Origin: an uncultured Verrucomicrobiota bacterium
Lineage (GTDB): Bacteria > Verrucomicrobiota > Kiritimatiellia > RFP12 > UBA1067
Reading direction: 5' to 3'
Assembly (NCBI GenBank): GCA_947305775.1
Contig: CAMZEN010000027.1
Coordinates: 1-35,391 of the forward strand
DNA length: 35,391 nt
Shown: positions 26,087-34,354 of the stretch, piece after piece
Layout: every line of letters begins with the position of its first letter
How positions within the stretch are numbered: the stretch's first letter is position 1
The notes under the pieces: generated by a model
Seen by the model: the letters and a program-made list of their open reading frames with translations, nothing else
Told to the model about the DNA's origin: nothing
The model's database searches: none
Program-made: the position numbers and the translations under genes

Positions 26087-27283
26087 TCAGTCGATCGCCC
26101 TTAAGATTGTTCCTTTGAGGTACGCACCCTCCGGAAAGCTCAACGCCACAGGATGGTCCGCGCCCTGCCGCGTCTTCGCTATCGTCTGGAAGTCGCGCCC
26201 CGCATCCTCTGCCGACTCTGCCAGCACCTTGGCGAAAAGTTCATCGCTCATTGCGCCGGAACACGAGAACGTGGCGAGGATTCCGTTTGGCCTCAGAAGC
26301 TTCATGGCGAGGAGATTGATGTCCTTGTAGCCACGGGCGGCCTTCATCAACTGTGAACGCGACTCGGCGAACTTCGGCGGATCGAGAATGATCATGTCGA
26401 ATTCGCGGCGCCCGTCGCGGCACTTCCTGAGGAACTTGAACACATCCTCCTCGACGTATTCCATCTTGGTCCCGCAGAGGTGAGCCAGAGATTCGTTCTT
26501 CTTTGCGAGCTCAAGAGCTTCGCCCGAAACATCCACCTGCGTCACGCTCGCGGCACCGCACTGCCGCGCAAAAATGCCGAACCCGCCCGTATACGAGAAG
26601 CAATTCAACACCTCCGCCCCGTTTGCGAGCGACCCTACGGCAAGACGCGCATCGCGCTGGTCGAGGTAGAAGCCTGTCTTGTGCCCCTTCCGCGTGTCCA
26701 CGAGGAACTTGCACGGACCTTCGGATATCTCGACCAGTTCTGGCGGCTCAGCACCCTCAAGGACCGAAAATCCCCCGAGGGCAAGCCCCTCCTTCGCGCG
26801 CACTTCTGCATCCGCACGCTCGGCCACGCCCTGGCAGAACGGGGCGAACTTCATTAGCGCCGCCGCAACCGTCTTTTTCCAGAACTCCGCGCCTGCGGAC
26901 GTGAACTGGCATACGACCCATCCCGCGTAGTAGTCGGCGACCACTCCGGGCAGCCCGTCGCTCTCGGCGTTCACTAGACGAACCGCGTTGGTGTATGCGT
27001 TTGCAAAGAAATCGGCTCTGCGCCCCACCGCAGCGGCGACACGCGAGGCGACAAAGGCTTCATCCGGAACCTTGGCCGCATCGAAGGACAGCATCCTTAC
27101 GCGTATCTGCGACGATGGCGACCAGCTGCCGTAGCCGAGCGGGCTGCCGTCGTACGCGGCAACCTCCACGGTTTCGCCAGATGCGATTTCGGGCGTTTCG
27201 CCATCTATAGCACCGGAGAACACCCACGGGTGACGTCTCGCGACCGACCTCTCGCGGCCCTTCTTAAGCACGATCCTTTTCAT
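26087..27283 (-). CDS. RlmI-like 23S rRNA (cytosine-C5) methyltransferase
   Basis: SAM-dependent rRNA methyltransferase (E. coli RlmI makes m5C1962 in 23S rRNA). An N-terminal PUA domain (VARRHPWVFSGAIDGETP, EVAAYDGSPLGYGSWSPSSQIRVRML) precedes a central SPOUT-unrelated linker and the Rossmann methyltransferase. SAM motif: VLNCFSYTGGFGIFARQCGAASVTQVD. Catalytic motif: FDMIILDPPKFAESRSQL. Length 398 is close to RlmI (396). The ATG is 19 bases after the iorA stop; the Shine-Dalgarno is weak and distant (GGAG). Second gene of the iorA unit. Confidence 0.92.
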   Translation of the reverse strand: MKRIVLKKGRERSVARRHPWVFSGAIDGETPEIASGETVEVAAYDGSPLGYGSWSPSSQIRVRMLSFDAAKVPDEAFVASRVAAAVGRRADFFANAYTNAVRLVNAESDGLPGVVADYYAGWVVCQFTSAGAEFWKKTVAAALMKFAPFCQGVAERADAEVRAKEGLALGGFSVLEGAEPPELVEISEGPCKFLVDTRKGHKTGFYLDQRDARLAVGSLANGAEVLNCFSYTGGFGIFARQCGAASVTQVDVSGEALELAKKNESLAHLCGTKMEYVEEDVFKFLRKCRDGRREFDMIILDPPKFAESRSQLMKAARGYKDINLLAMKLLRPNGILATFSCSGAMSDELFAKVLAESAEDAGRDFQTIAKTRQGADHPVALSFPEGAYLKGTILRAID

Positions 27284-27302
27284 GCAGGCGCATCCAGCTC
27301 CA

Positions 27303-29066
27303 TTACCTTACCCGCTTGATCGCGCCGAACTTGCAGACCTGGCTGCACTGCCTGCAACCGGCGCACAGGTTGGCGTCAATGACCATCTGGAAGCATCCGG
27401 GCCGGACCTCCTTGCCGCGCGTCATCGCGGGACAGCCCATCTTGAAGCACGCGCCGCATGCCTTGCACTTCTCGGGATCAACTTCGCAAAGGCCCTCCTT
27501 GGTGAGCTTTGCCGCGATGCGGCAGGGGGCATAAGCGATTATGAGCGCACTTTCGTCGCCGTCCATCGCATCCTTGAGAACCCGCTCAAGCTCGGCAAGG
27601 TCATCGGCGTCTACCTTGACGACCTTCCTGTAGCCCATGGCCTTCGCTATCTCGCCGATCTCGGTGACCGGTGCGGGGTCGCCGGCGAGGGTCTTGCCGG
27701 TGCCGGGGTTGTCCTGGTGACCTGTCATTGCGGTTATGCGGTTGTCCAATACAACCGTAGTCACCGGCGTTCCGTTGTAGAACGCTGAAAGGATGCCCGT
27801 CATGCCGCTGTGGAAGAAGGTCGAATCGCCCAACACGGCGCATATGCGGCCCTTTAGGCCAGCCTTCTTCATGCCGGCGGCGTTGCCGACCGACGCGCCC
27901 ATGCAGATTGTCGTATCCATCGCGTTCAGGGGAGGGAACGCGCCCAGCGTATAGCAGCCGATGTCGCCGGTGACTGTCGCGCCCAGCTTGTGGAGCACGT
28001 AGAACACGCTGCGGTGCCCGCAGCCCGCGCAAAGCACCGGGGGACGTGTAGGCAAAGACGCATCGACCTCGGCTGGCTTAACCTCGGGGACATCGCCAAT
28101 AAGCTCGTGGCGCAGGTTCTGCAGACGGTCGGCGTTCAGCTCAAGCATGTTGAGCTCGGTCTTGTGCTCGACCACCTTGATACCCATCGCCCTAACCTGA
28201 TCCTCGAGGAACGGGTCAAGCTCCTCTACGACAACGAGCCTTTCGACGCTCTTGGCGAAGTCCGCCACAAGCGCCTTGGGCAGCGGATTGGTCCAGCCGA
28301 GCTTGAGGATTGAGAATTCCGGGAATATCTCCTTTACATACTGATACGCAACTGCGCTTGTCACGAAACCAAGGTCGGTGCGTCCCTTCTCGACGCGGTT
28401 CAGCGGCGAGGCGACGCTAGCGGCCTCCATCGCGGCGCAACGTTCCTGCGCGGCAAGGCGGTGTCCGCGAGCGAACATGGGAACGGGAAGTCGCTGGCGG
28501 ATGTTCTTCTCATACGGAATCAGCTCCCGCGGCTTTGGGTTGAAATCGCCAAGATCGACAAGCGAGCTTGAATGGCTTGTGCGGGTTGTAAGACGGATGA
28601 ACGCCGGAACCTTGAACTTCTCGCTCGCCTCGAACGCGGCGATGGTCATGTCGTAGGCTTCCTGGCTGTCGGCGGGCTCAAAGAGCGGGGCGCGCGCAAA
28701 CTTCGCGAGATTGCGGTTATCCTGCTCGTTCTGCGAAGAGTGCATGCCCGGATCGTCTGCCGAGACTATCACCATGCCGCCCGTTGCACCGACGTAGGTG
28801 AAGGTCATGAGAGGGTCCATCGCGACGTTAAGTCCAACATGCTTCATCGCCGTCAAGGCGCGGCCGCCTGCCATGGAGGCTCCAATCGCGGTCTCCATCG
28901 CAACCTTCTCGTTGACGGCCCACTCGCACTTCACGGTATCCTTGAACTTCGCGATATTCTCCAGAATCTCGGTCGAGGGCGTACCAGGATAAGCGGATGC
29001 GACGGCACATCCCGCCTGTGCCGCGGCATGGGCGACTGCTTCATTAGCACTAAGGAACTTCTTCAT
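27303..29066 (-). CDS. iorA: Indolepyruvate:ferredoxin oxidoreductase alpha subunit
   Basis: Large TPP-dependent subunit of the aryl-pyruvate:ferredoxin oxidoreductase. The 587 residues hold a pyrimidine-binding domain (AYPGTPSTEILENIAKF, NEKVAMETAIGASMAGGRAL), a transketolase-like linker, and a TPP-pyrophosphate domain (VTGDIGCYTLGAFPPL, AVLGDSTFFHSG). A C-terminal ferredoxin domain has two cysteine sets (CKACGACFKMGCP and CAGCRQCSQVCKFGAI). It has a predicted leader of about 33 bases with purine-rich Shine-Dalgarno sequences. The partner iorB lies about 22 kb away. Known substrates of the family are indolepyruvate and phenylpyruvate. Confidence 0.95.
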   Translation of the reverse strand: MKKFLSANEAVAHAAAQAGCAVASAYPGTPSTEILENIAKFKDTVKCEWAVNEKVAMETAIGASMAGGRALTAMKHVGLNVAMDPLMTFTYVGATGGMVIVSADDPGMHSSQNEQDNRNLAKFARAPLFEPADSQEAYDMTIAAFEASEKFKVPAFIRLTTRTSHSSSLVDLGDFNPKPRELIPYEKNIRQRLPVPMFARGHRLAAQERCAAMEAASVASPLNRVEKGRTDLGFVTSAVAYQYVKEIFPEFSILKLGWTNPLPKALVADFAKSVERLVVVEELDPFLEDQVRAMGIKVVEHKTELNMLELNADRLQNLRHELIGDVPEVKPAEVDASLPTRPPVLCAGCGHRSVFYVLHKLGATVTGDIGCYTLGAFPPLNAMDTTICMGASVGNAAGMKKAGLKGRICAVLGDSTFFHSGMTGILSAFYNGTPVTTVVLDNRITAMTGHQDNPGTGKTLAGDPAPVTEIGEIAKAMGYRKVVKVDADDLAELERVLKDAMDGDESALIIAYAPCRIAAKLTKEGLCEVDPEKCKACGACFKMGCPAMTRGKEVRPGCFQMVIDANLCAGCRQCSQVCKFGAIKRVR

Positions 29067-29106
29067 CTTCTCTTCAAACCTTCCTTTCTATCCGTGAAAT
29101 TAATGT

Positions 29107-29115
29107 ATTATACCA
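29107..29115 (-). promoter_or_regulatory. iorA extended -10 promoter (TGGTATAAT)
   Basis: TGGTATAAT, 40 bases before the iorA ATG. The region back to the dinG stop (29116-29178) shows no hairpin with a T-run. Confidence 0.7.
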
Positions 29116-29178
29116 AAAAGGCGGCGCTGCCGCTTGCCCGCACAGCATCCACGATCAACAATCGCAAACCCACCCGCG

Positions 29179-31500
29179 CTATGGCAGGAAAAAGTCGGCG
29201 ACGCGGGCTAGAAGCGCGTCATTGTCGGTGACCGTGTGCACCGAGGCCGGTATGGACTTCCTGAACACCGCGCCATAGCTCTTTGTCACAAGGCGCGGAT
29301 CGGTCACGACGACCACGCCCTTATCGCGCTTTGTGCGGATGAGGCGTCCGAAACCCTGCCGGAACTTTATGACCGCCTCCGGCAGCGCGTAATCCCGGAA
29401 GGCGCTGCCGCCCTCGCGCGCAATCTTCTCGCCGCGAGCCTCGATTATGGGGTCGCCGACCTGGGCGAACGGCAGTCGCGCCAGAACAACGCACGAAAGC
29501 GCTTCACCAGCGACATCAACGCCCTCCCAAAAGGACTGCGCACCGAAAAGGACTGTGGACGAGCCTTCGCGCAGCTCGCGCGTCATCGATTCGCGGGACA
29601 TCCCCTCGCCCTGGACAAGAAGCCTTATGCCGCTCGCGGCAAGCGCACCGCGCGCATGCACGGCGACAGCGTTCATCATTTCGTAGCTGGTGAAAAGGAC
29701 GAGGGCCCGTCCCTGAGTCGCGCCGAAGAGATCTTTCATAAGCGCCGCGAGCGACTCTGAATATGCCGCTGCGTCGGACGACGGATCTGGCAGGCAGTCC
29801 GGCGCCAGGACGAGCGCTTGGCGCAGATAGTCGAACGGGCTTTCGGCCGTAAGCATGCGGAACCGTTCGGCGCACCCAAGCCGCTTCGCCATATATGTGA
29901 AGCTCGCGCCGACCCTGAGTGTTGCGGAGGAGAGCACGACCGAATCCTTGACGTCGTATAGCATCGTATACATCGCGTCGGCCACTGAGAGAGGCGCCGC
30001 CACAAGGCGTATATGCGAAGGACGGTTCTCCACGCGCACGCGCTCGATCCAATATGCATGGGTCTCCTTCTCGCCGCGCATGGCGAAGTTCGCCTCGTTC
30101 GCGAAGGCGACAAGGCTGTCGGCCATGCCCGTGACCTGCGTCGCAAGATCGCCGCAATAGTTGATCTCACCCTCTGGGGCGGAGGCTTCCAGTGCGTCGC
30201 GAAGGTCGTGGAGCAGGTTTACCAGGGCGGCCAGCTCAGACTCGAAGCGCGACTGCACCGCAATGAAACGGGATTCGTCCCACTCGCTTGTCGGGTATGG
30301 CGCAAAGAGGCCGTGTAGCGAATGCTGGCGCTCTATTAGCCCGGCTTCGTTGACTGCGACGCGATAGCGAACGGCAGGCTGGGGTCGGCCCTCCCGGTAT
30401 GCACCCGCCTTGCCGGACGGCATTAACAGTTTCTCAGCCACGTCCGAAAGCTCGTCCGCCGCGTCCGTTATACGAACCGTGAGCGAGGTCGCCTCCACTA
30501 TGAGACGCCCGACCTTGTTTGCGACAGGGCTGCCCGAGAGAACCCCTTTCTGCAGCTGACGCTCCACCGCCGCGATTATTCCGCCCGTGCCGTGCCTTTT
30601 GCCGCGTCCCTTTCTTATGAGCCTGTTAAGGAGCCGCGAAAGGGCCACCTTTGAAAACTCGAAGCTTAGGAACTCGGTGGCGATCGACTCCAGGTTGTGC
30701 GCCTCGTCGAGGATGAGGCGTCCGTATGCAGGCAGAAGCCCGCTGCCGGGCGCGGAGGCCTCGGCTAGCACGAGCGCATGGTTGACGACGACAAGGTGGG
30801 CGTCGAATGCATTTTTGCGCGCGCGGTATACGAAGCACCGGGTGTAGTACGGGCATCGCCTGCCGCCGCATTCTTCGCCAGGGCAGGTAAGGAGGCTTCG
30901 CGGCAGGCCGTCGTAGCCGTCAAGGTCGCCGTCGCGAGTAGACTTCAGCCACGCTATGAAGCGCGGCATCTCGTCCTGCTCCTCGCGGGACATGGTCCAG
31001 AAACCGGGCGCGAAGAAATCCGCAAGGGCGCGAAGGCACAGGTAGTTGCCGCGCCCCTTCAGTAGCGCGACCTTGAAGTTTGCCGCGTCCTCGCCAAGCG
31101 TGGCAAGCGCCTTGGGTATGTCGGAGTCGATCAGCTGGCTCTGCAGGTTGCGCGTGGCCGTCGAGACAAGAACGGGAGTGTCGTTGACGTGCGCCCAGTG
31201 GATCGCCGGCAGCAGGTATGCAAGGGACTTGCCGACGCCAGTGCCGGCCTCTATCATGAGGTGCTCGCGCGAGTTGAAGGCGCGCACGATCGCCTTTAGC
31301 ATGTCGATCTGTCCAGGGCGCTCCTCGTAGCCGGGCATCGACCCGAGAGTGCCGCCGACCGTTATGTGGGACGACACCTTTTCGGGATCAAGCGGCGAAC
31401 AGTCCTCATGGGAGGGAAGGTGCCGCTTCTTCGTCGGCTCCTTCACCTCCGGGATGAAGTCGGCCCATTTCGGATCGTCTATGAACTGCGCTGGGGACAT
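29179..31500 (-). CDS. DinG/YoaA-type XPD-like ATP-dependent helicase
   Basis: Superfamily 2 Fe-S helicase of the DinG family, unwinding DNA 5' to 3' in repair or R-loop removal. Walker A is MIEAGTGVGKSLAYLLPA, Walker B is LILDEAHNLES, and motif VI is KFRQGFGRLIRTKRDKG. Between motifs I and II, four cysteines in the region LTCPGEECGGRRCPYYTRCF are suited to a [4Fe-4S] cluster. No exonuclease domain is attached. I start at ATG 31498-31500 (773 residues), seven bases after the -10 box. The longer open frame of 818 residues crosses the promoter and would add an unconserved Arg-rich leader. Confidence 0.92.
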   Translation of the reverse strand: MSPAQFIDDPKWADFIPEVKEPTKKRHLPSHEDCSPLDPEKVSSHITVGGTLGSMPGYEERPGQIDMLKAIVRAFNSREHLMIEAGTGVGKSLAYLLPAIHWAHVNDTPVLVSTATRNLQSQLIDSDIPKALATLGEDAANFKVALLKGRGNYLCLRALADFFAPGFWTMSREEQDEMPRFIAWLKSTRDGDLDGYDGLPRSLLTCPGEECGGRRCPYYTRCFVYRARKNAFDAHLVVVNHALVLAEASAPGSGLLPAYGRLILDEAHNLESIATEFLSFEFSKVALSRLLNRLIRKGRGKRHGTGGIIAAVERQLQKGVLSGSPVANKVGRLIVEATSLTVRITDAADELSDVAEKLLMPSGKAGAYREGRPQPAVRYRVAVNEAGLIERQHSLHGLFAPYPTSEWDESRFIAVQSRFESELAALVNLLHDLRDALEASAPEGEINYCGDLATQVTGMADSLVAFANEANFAMRGEKETHAYWIERVRVENRPSHIRLVAAPLSVADAMYTMLYDVKDSVVLSSATLRVGASFTYMAKRLGCAERFRMLTAESPFDYLRQALVLAPDCLPDPSSDAAAYSESLAALMKDLFGATQGRALVLFTSYEMMNAVAVHARGALAASGIRLLVQGEGMSRESMTRELREGSSTVLFGAQSFWEGVDVAGEALSCVVLARLPFAQVGDPIIEARGEKIAREGGSAFRDYALPEAVIKFRQGFGRLIRTKRDKGVVVVTDPRLVTKSYGAVFRKSIPASVHTVTDNDALLARVADFFLP

Positions 31501-31507
31501 TGTCGGT

Positions 31508-31516
31508 ATTATACCA
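31508..31516 (-). promoter_or_regulatory. dinG-family helicase extended -10 promoter (TGGTATAAT)
   Basis: TGGTATAAT ends seven bases before the ATG, predicting a leaderless mRNA. Its internal TAA (31509-31511) is the stop codon of the 49-residue ORF upstream. Confidence 0.75.
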
Positions 31517-31658
31517 AATCTCCCCCAAGCGCATGTCTCTTCGGCACCTTCGCGGGGTCGAGGCCGTGCAAAGCCCCGGCAATCGCCTTCGAATAGTCGA
31601 GGTGCTCGCCGTTGGCAAGCCCGTAGCCCGTCCATTCGTCCAGTATTGTAGTTGACAT
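31509..31658 (-). CDS. Hypothetical 49-residue protein
   Basis: A short ORF beginning MSTTILDEWTGYGLANGEHL and ending PKRHALGGDLV. I do not recognise it. GGAG lies eight bases before the chosen ATG 31656-31658. A second in-frame ATG six bases upstream is too close to that Shine-Dalgarno. The good ribosome-binding site supports translation. The last two codons and stop are provided by the promoter of the helicase gene. A 113-base gap with one small GC-rich inverted repeat (31699-31709, no T-run) separates it from the membrane protein gene upstream. Confidence 0.55.
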   Translation of the reverse strand: MSTTILDEWTGYGLANGEHLDYSKAIAGALHGLDPAKVPKRHALGGDLV

Positions 31659-31771
31659 GTTCATGTCTCCTTTGTGGTGTTTGTTTCTCCTTGCCCCCCG
31701 CACCGTGCGAAGGGAAAGAAAGCGTCAGAGCGCGTCACGGAAAGATCGCCGTTTTCCTTTCATTTGGTCGG

Positions 31772-32263
31772 TCAGCATGCGGGGCATAATGCGCCAGCAA
31801 ACATCCATATCAGCCAATAGACAATAATCCACCGCTTGCGTTTTACACGAATTGCAACCAGAGAGCCAAATAGCGCGAGGCACGACATGGCTCCTGCCTG
31901 AAGGGGCATTGCATCACACCCAACCGCGCACATGAGCGTCAAACAGAAGACCAAGACAAGCAACATCGCAACAGCAAAGCCTCGCAATGCGGCGCGGTCG
32001 GACACTATATCCAAGTCACATTTACGCTGTGAAATCCGCCTTGACACCGCAAAGGCAACAGCCGCAATGACAATCACGCCGCCTATAACCATCAAAGCCG
32101 TCCGTACAACAGATACATGCGAATCATAAAACATAAACTCCCGAATTTGATTACTATATTTGATTATCAACCATTCGACACCAGCCGCGAACGCGAGGGA
32201 TGAGACGAGGATCCCCCTGCGCAGAGCGGCGTAGGACAAGTTGATTCGAGCAAATGGTTTCAT
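31772..32263 (-). CDS. Small membrane protein whose N-terminus is the MKPFARI leader
   Basis: A 163-residue protein of unknown function with four or five hydrophobic segments (ILVSSLAFAAGVEWLIIKY, TALMVIGGVIVIAAVAFAV, GFAVAMLLVLVFCLTLMCAVG, ALFGSLVAIRV, WIIVYWLIWMFAGALC). The first 28 residues, MKPFARINLSYAALRRG then ILVSSLAFAAG, are the same leader found as separate small ORFs before three other genes in this block. Here it is fused in frame and supplies the first membrane segment. AAAGGA lies seven bases before the ATG. The gene starts 16 bases after the rhuM stop, so it is probably cotranscribed. It may be the parental gene from which the leaders derive, or a fusion. Confidence 0.7.
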   Translation of the reverse strand: MKPFARINLSYAALRRGILVSSLAFAAGVEWLIIKYSNQIREFMFYDSHVSVVRTALMVIGGVIVIAAVAFAVSRRISQRKCDLDIVSDRAALRGFAVAMLLVLVFCLTLMCAVGCDAMPLQAGAMSCLALFGSLVAIRVKRKRWIIVYWLIWMFAGALCPAC

Positions 32264-32279
32264 GGGTTGATCCTTTCGG
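32186..32279 (-). repeat. Leader repeat copy 1 (fused, without internal tandem repeats)
   Basis: Copy of the dispersed leader element including the Shine-Dalgarno CCGAAAGGATCAACCC and the codons for MKPFARINLS and LRRGILVSSLA. It lacks the 12- and 18-base tandem repeats found in copies 3 and 4. Confidence 0.8.
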
Positions 32280-33293
32280 TCATGCATTGCCACCGTCCAG
32301 CAAGAGCTTTATCTGACGGTCAAAATCGGACTCGATCTGCTGATGGCGATTGAACTCGTTGTATTCGGCATATGCCTTTTCGTCAGCCTTCGCGCGCGAT
32401 ACCGCGCCCATTCCCTCCAGTATCTCGTACTCGTTGAATTCCAAAAATGCATTGACGCTTCGGGCAAACTCTTCCATCGTGAACGTCTGGTGACGTTTTA
32501 TTATGCGCTCGATGTAGTCAAAGTAGCCGACTACGGCACTCTCAAGTTCTTTGACCTGTTCTGCTGACAGATAGTTCTTCGCTATGACTACATCACGCTT
32601 GAGGATTCGTCCGTCCGGCGCGTTCTTCCATGTCTTGAGCCCCATGTGTTCCTTTGCGGCATCCGCCCGGGAATATACGATTTCTGCCGCTGTCTCTCCG
32701 GTAATCGCGTAGTGGAATTTGTTCTGCACCATCGCATAGAAGTCGCGGGTTGTAGGCGCATTCCGGTCGTAGTCGATGGAACATTCGGCGTATATGTCCG
32801 TGATCTGCTGCCAGATGCGCCGCTCGCTTGCGCGGATGGAACGGACGCGTTCCAGCAACTCTCTGAAGTAATCTTCTCCAAACGGGTTGCCGCCTTTCTT
32901 GAGGCGATTGTCGTCAAGTACGAATCCCTTGGTTATGTACTCCGTAAGAACCTTCGTAGCCCAAATCCGGAACTGCGTCGCAAGATACGAATTCACCCTG
33001 TAGCCGACGGCGATGATTGCGTCAAGGTTGTAGAACACCATTTCGCGGGCGACATTGCGCCCTCCTTCGCTTTGAACTTGTTCCATTTTGGAACAAGTTG
33101 CGGCGATTTGCAGTTCGCCGGTGGCGTAGATGTTTTTCAAGTGTTTCGTTATCGCCTGGCTTTTGACCCCGAAAAGACCGGCCATCGACTTCTGCGTCAA
33201 CCAAAGCGTCCTTTCGCGCAGCACGGCATTTACGCGCACGTCCCCGTCTTGGCTTGAAAACAGCACAACTGGAAATTCTTCAGCATTCATCAT
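32280..33293 (-). CDS. RhuM-family protein
   Basis: A 337-residue member of the RhuM (virulence RhuM) family, widespread on genomic islands and of uncertain function. Its N-terminal region has a winged-helix-like block (LWLTQKSMAGLFGVKSQAITKHLKNIYATGEL). The family core follows: VFYNLDAIIAVGYRVNSYLATQFRIWATKVLTEYITKGFVLDDNRLK, then a Fic/DUF-like C-terminal helical part. AAAGGA lies five bases before the ATG, which is 26 bases after an extended -10 box, so it can be transcribed independently of the genes upstream. Such proteins often accompany restriction or toxin-type loci; that role is inference here. Confidence 0.88.
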   Translation of the reverse strand: MMNAEEFPVVLFSSQDGDVRVNAVLRERTLWLTQKSMAGLFGVKSQAITKHLKNIYATGELQIAATCSKMEQVQSEGGRNVAREMVFYNLDAIIAVGYRVNSYLATQFRIWATKVLTEYITKGFVLDDNRLKKGGNPFGEDYFRELLERVRSIRASERRIWQQITDIYAECSIDYDRNAPTTRDFYAMVQNKFHYAITGETAAEIVYSRADAAKEHMGLKTWKNAPDGRILKRDVVIAKNYLSAEQVKELESAVVGYFDYIERIIKRHQTFTMEEFARSVNAFLEFNEYEILEGMGAVSRAKADEKAYAEYNEFNRHQQIESDFDRQIKLLLDGGNA

Positions 33294-33319
33294 TTTGTTC
33301 CTTTAATAAATCTGTCTGT

Positions 33320-33328
33320 ATTATATCA
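33320..33328 (-). promoter_or_regulatory. rhuM extended -10 promoter (TGATATAAT)
   Basis: TGATATAAT, 26 bases before the rhuM ATG. Its TGA (33326-33328) is at the same time the stop codon of the short leader ORF upstream. Confidence 0.7.
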
Positions 33329-33394
33329 AATTTCGCTGTTATTGCCTTTTCGCTCCAGGGGTGAGACGACGATGATTCGTGCAAAGGGTTTCAT
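33326..33394 (-). CDS. Leader peptide 2 (22 residues) before rhuM
   Basis: ATG 33392-33394 with AAAGGAG seven bases upstream opens MKPFARIIVVSPLERKGNNSEI. It shares MKPFARI with the other leaders and then joins the VVS-P part corresponding to ILVSS of copies 1 and 4, as if the middle had been deleted. It starts 19 bases after the ATPase stop. Translation is supported by the shared ribosome-binding site and the silent differences among copies. Confidence 0.5.
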   Translation of the reverse strand: MKPFARIIVVSPLERKGNNSEI

Positions 33395-33409
33395 GGGTTG
33401 CTCCTTTCG
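33358..33409 (-). repeat. Leader repeat copy 2 (internally deleted)
   Basis: Shortest copy: Shine-Dalgarno region CGAAAGGAGCAACCC and seven conserved codons, then directly the GTCGTCTCA segment that in copies 1 and 4 lies further downstream. Confidence 0.75.
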
Positions 33410-33413
33410 ATTA

Positions 33414-34154
33414 TCATCCCCTTAAGTGCCGCCAGTATCGTTCAGGCGACTCAAGGATGCCTTTGGTTATCTGATAGTGCTGGGTTTCTTCAAGTGTGAT
33501 TTCATGTATATCGCCGCCATCGAGTGAAAGAATCGTCGCGCCGGGGAAGGTCATGAGAATCGGCGAATGCGTCGCAATGACGAACTGCGTATCGCGATCT
33601 TCAACCATATCGTATATCAGTGTGAGAAGTGTAAGTTGCTTCTGCGGGGAAAGTGCGCTTTCGGGCTCGTCCATGAAAAGTATCCCCGGATACATCCATG
33701 CCCTCATCATGTGGAGAAACGCCTCGCCGTGCGACCGCTCGTGGAGGGATCTACCGCCATAGCGCGAATACGGGTCGCCGATAAAGTCTCGGTCATCACG
33801 GCGACTGTCCAGCAGCGACGCAAAACGCTCCTCGAATTCCGCGCGAAAGAAGAATCCATGCCCCGGACGCTGCGTCCACCCAGAGCGCAGATACGGCGCG
33901 AGTTCGCTTTCTCCGCCATGATCCGCAAGTTCGCCCTTCTCTCCACCCCGCACGGGAAGCCCGGCGATGTCAACCAGCGCTTCAAGAAGCGTCGATTTCC
34001 CAGACCCGTTTTCGCCCACCAAAAACGTGACAGGTGTCGTGATGCGCAAGTCGAGATTCTTCACAAATGGAAGTGTAAGCGGGAACTTGTCCCATTCAGC
34101 ATCCTGCGGTATCTCGCTTCTGACATTTGTCAGATATATTTGTACGTCTCTCAT
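33414..34154 (-). CDS. Stand-alone AAA/ABC-type ATPase (COG3910-like)
   Basis: A 246-residue ATPase with a complete ABC-type site: Walker A Gly47-Glu-Asn-Gly-Ser-Gly-Lys53-Ser-Thr, a signature-like ERSHGEAFLHMM, Walker B GILFMDEPESALSPQ, and an H-loop VIATHSPIL. There is no coiled coil or nuclease domain, so it is neither SMC/RecF nor OLD-like in full; the closest group I know is the predicted ATPase COG3910. Some relatives act in defence modules; no such partner is obvious here. The ATG follows the stop of leader peptide 3 by three bases and has no good Shine-Dalgarno of its own, so it probably relies on translation of that leader. Confidence 0.85.
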   Translation of the reverse strand: MRDVQIYLTNVRSEIPQDAEWDKFPLTLPFVKNLDLRITTPVTFLVGENGSGKSTLLEALVDIAGLPVRGGEKGELADHGGESELAPYLRSGWTQRPGHGFFFRAEFEERFASLLDSRRDDRDFIGDPYSRYGGRSLHERSHGEAFLHMMRAWMYPGILFMDEPESALSPQKQLTLLTLIYDMVEDRDTQFVIATHSPILMTFPGATILSLDGGDIHEITLEETQHYQITKGILESPERYWRHLRG

Positions 34155-34157
34155 TGG

Positions 34158-34307
34158 TTATTGGATTTGGTTATTGGCACCATTTTCACATTGGCAACAT
34201 TTCCCTCTCCCCCTACGCAGAGCGTCCCCCTTCGCCAAGGCTTCCCCCTTCGCCAAGGCTACGGAGGACAAGACGGAGGACAAGTTGATTCGTGCAAAGG
34301 GTTTCAT
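34158..34307 (-). CDS. Leader peptide 3 (49 residues) before the ATPase
   Basis: ATG 34305-34307 behind AAAGGAG opens MKPFARINLS, then SVLSSVALAKGEALAKGD and ALRRG, and then a unique tail RGKCCQCENGANNQIQ. It contains in-frame 12-base and 18-base tandem repeats. The stop lies three bases before the ATPase ATG, so translation is probably coupled. The ORF starts 47 bases after the stop of the zinc-ribbon gene. Confidence 0.55.
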   Translation of the reverse strand: MKPFARINLSSVLSSVALAKGEALAKGDALRRGRGKCCQCENGANNQIQ

Positions 34308-34325
34308 GGGTTGCTCCTTTCGGTT
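34208..34325 (-). repeat. Leader repeat copy 3
   Basis: Nearly identical to copy 4 over the Shine-Dalgarno region, the MKPFARINLS codons and the internal 12- and 18-base tandem repeats; it diverges after the ALRRG codons. Confidence 0.85.
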
Positions 34326-34354
34326 GGAGTTTATAAGACAGGTCGGTTTAGTTC

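Noticed and set aside
31501..31635. Longer N-terminus for the DinG-type helicase
   Set aside because: It would read through the promoter and the 49-residue ORF, giving an Arg-rich leader without family support.
31699..31709. Intrinsic terminator
   Set aside because: CGCAC-C-GTGCG can form a small hairpin, but no T-run follows on either strand.
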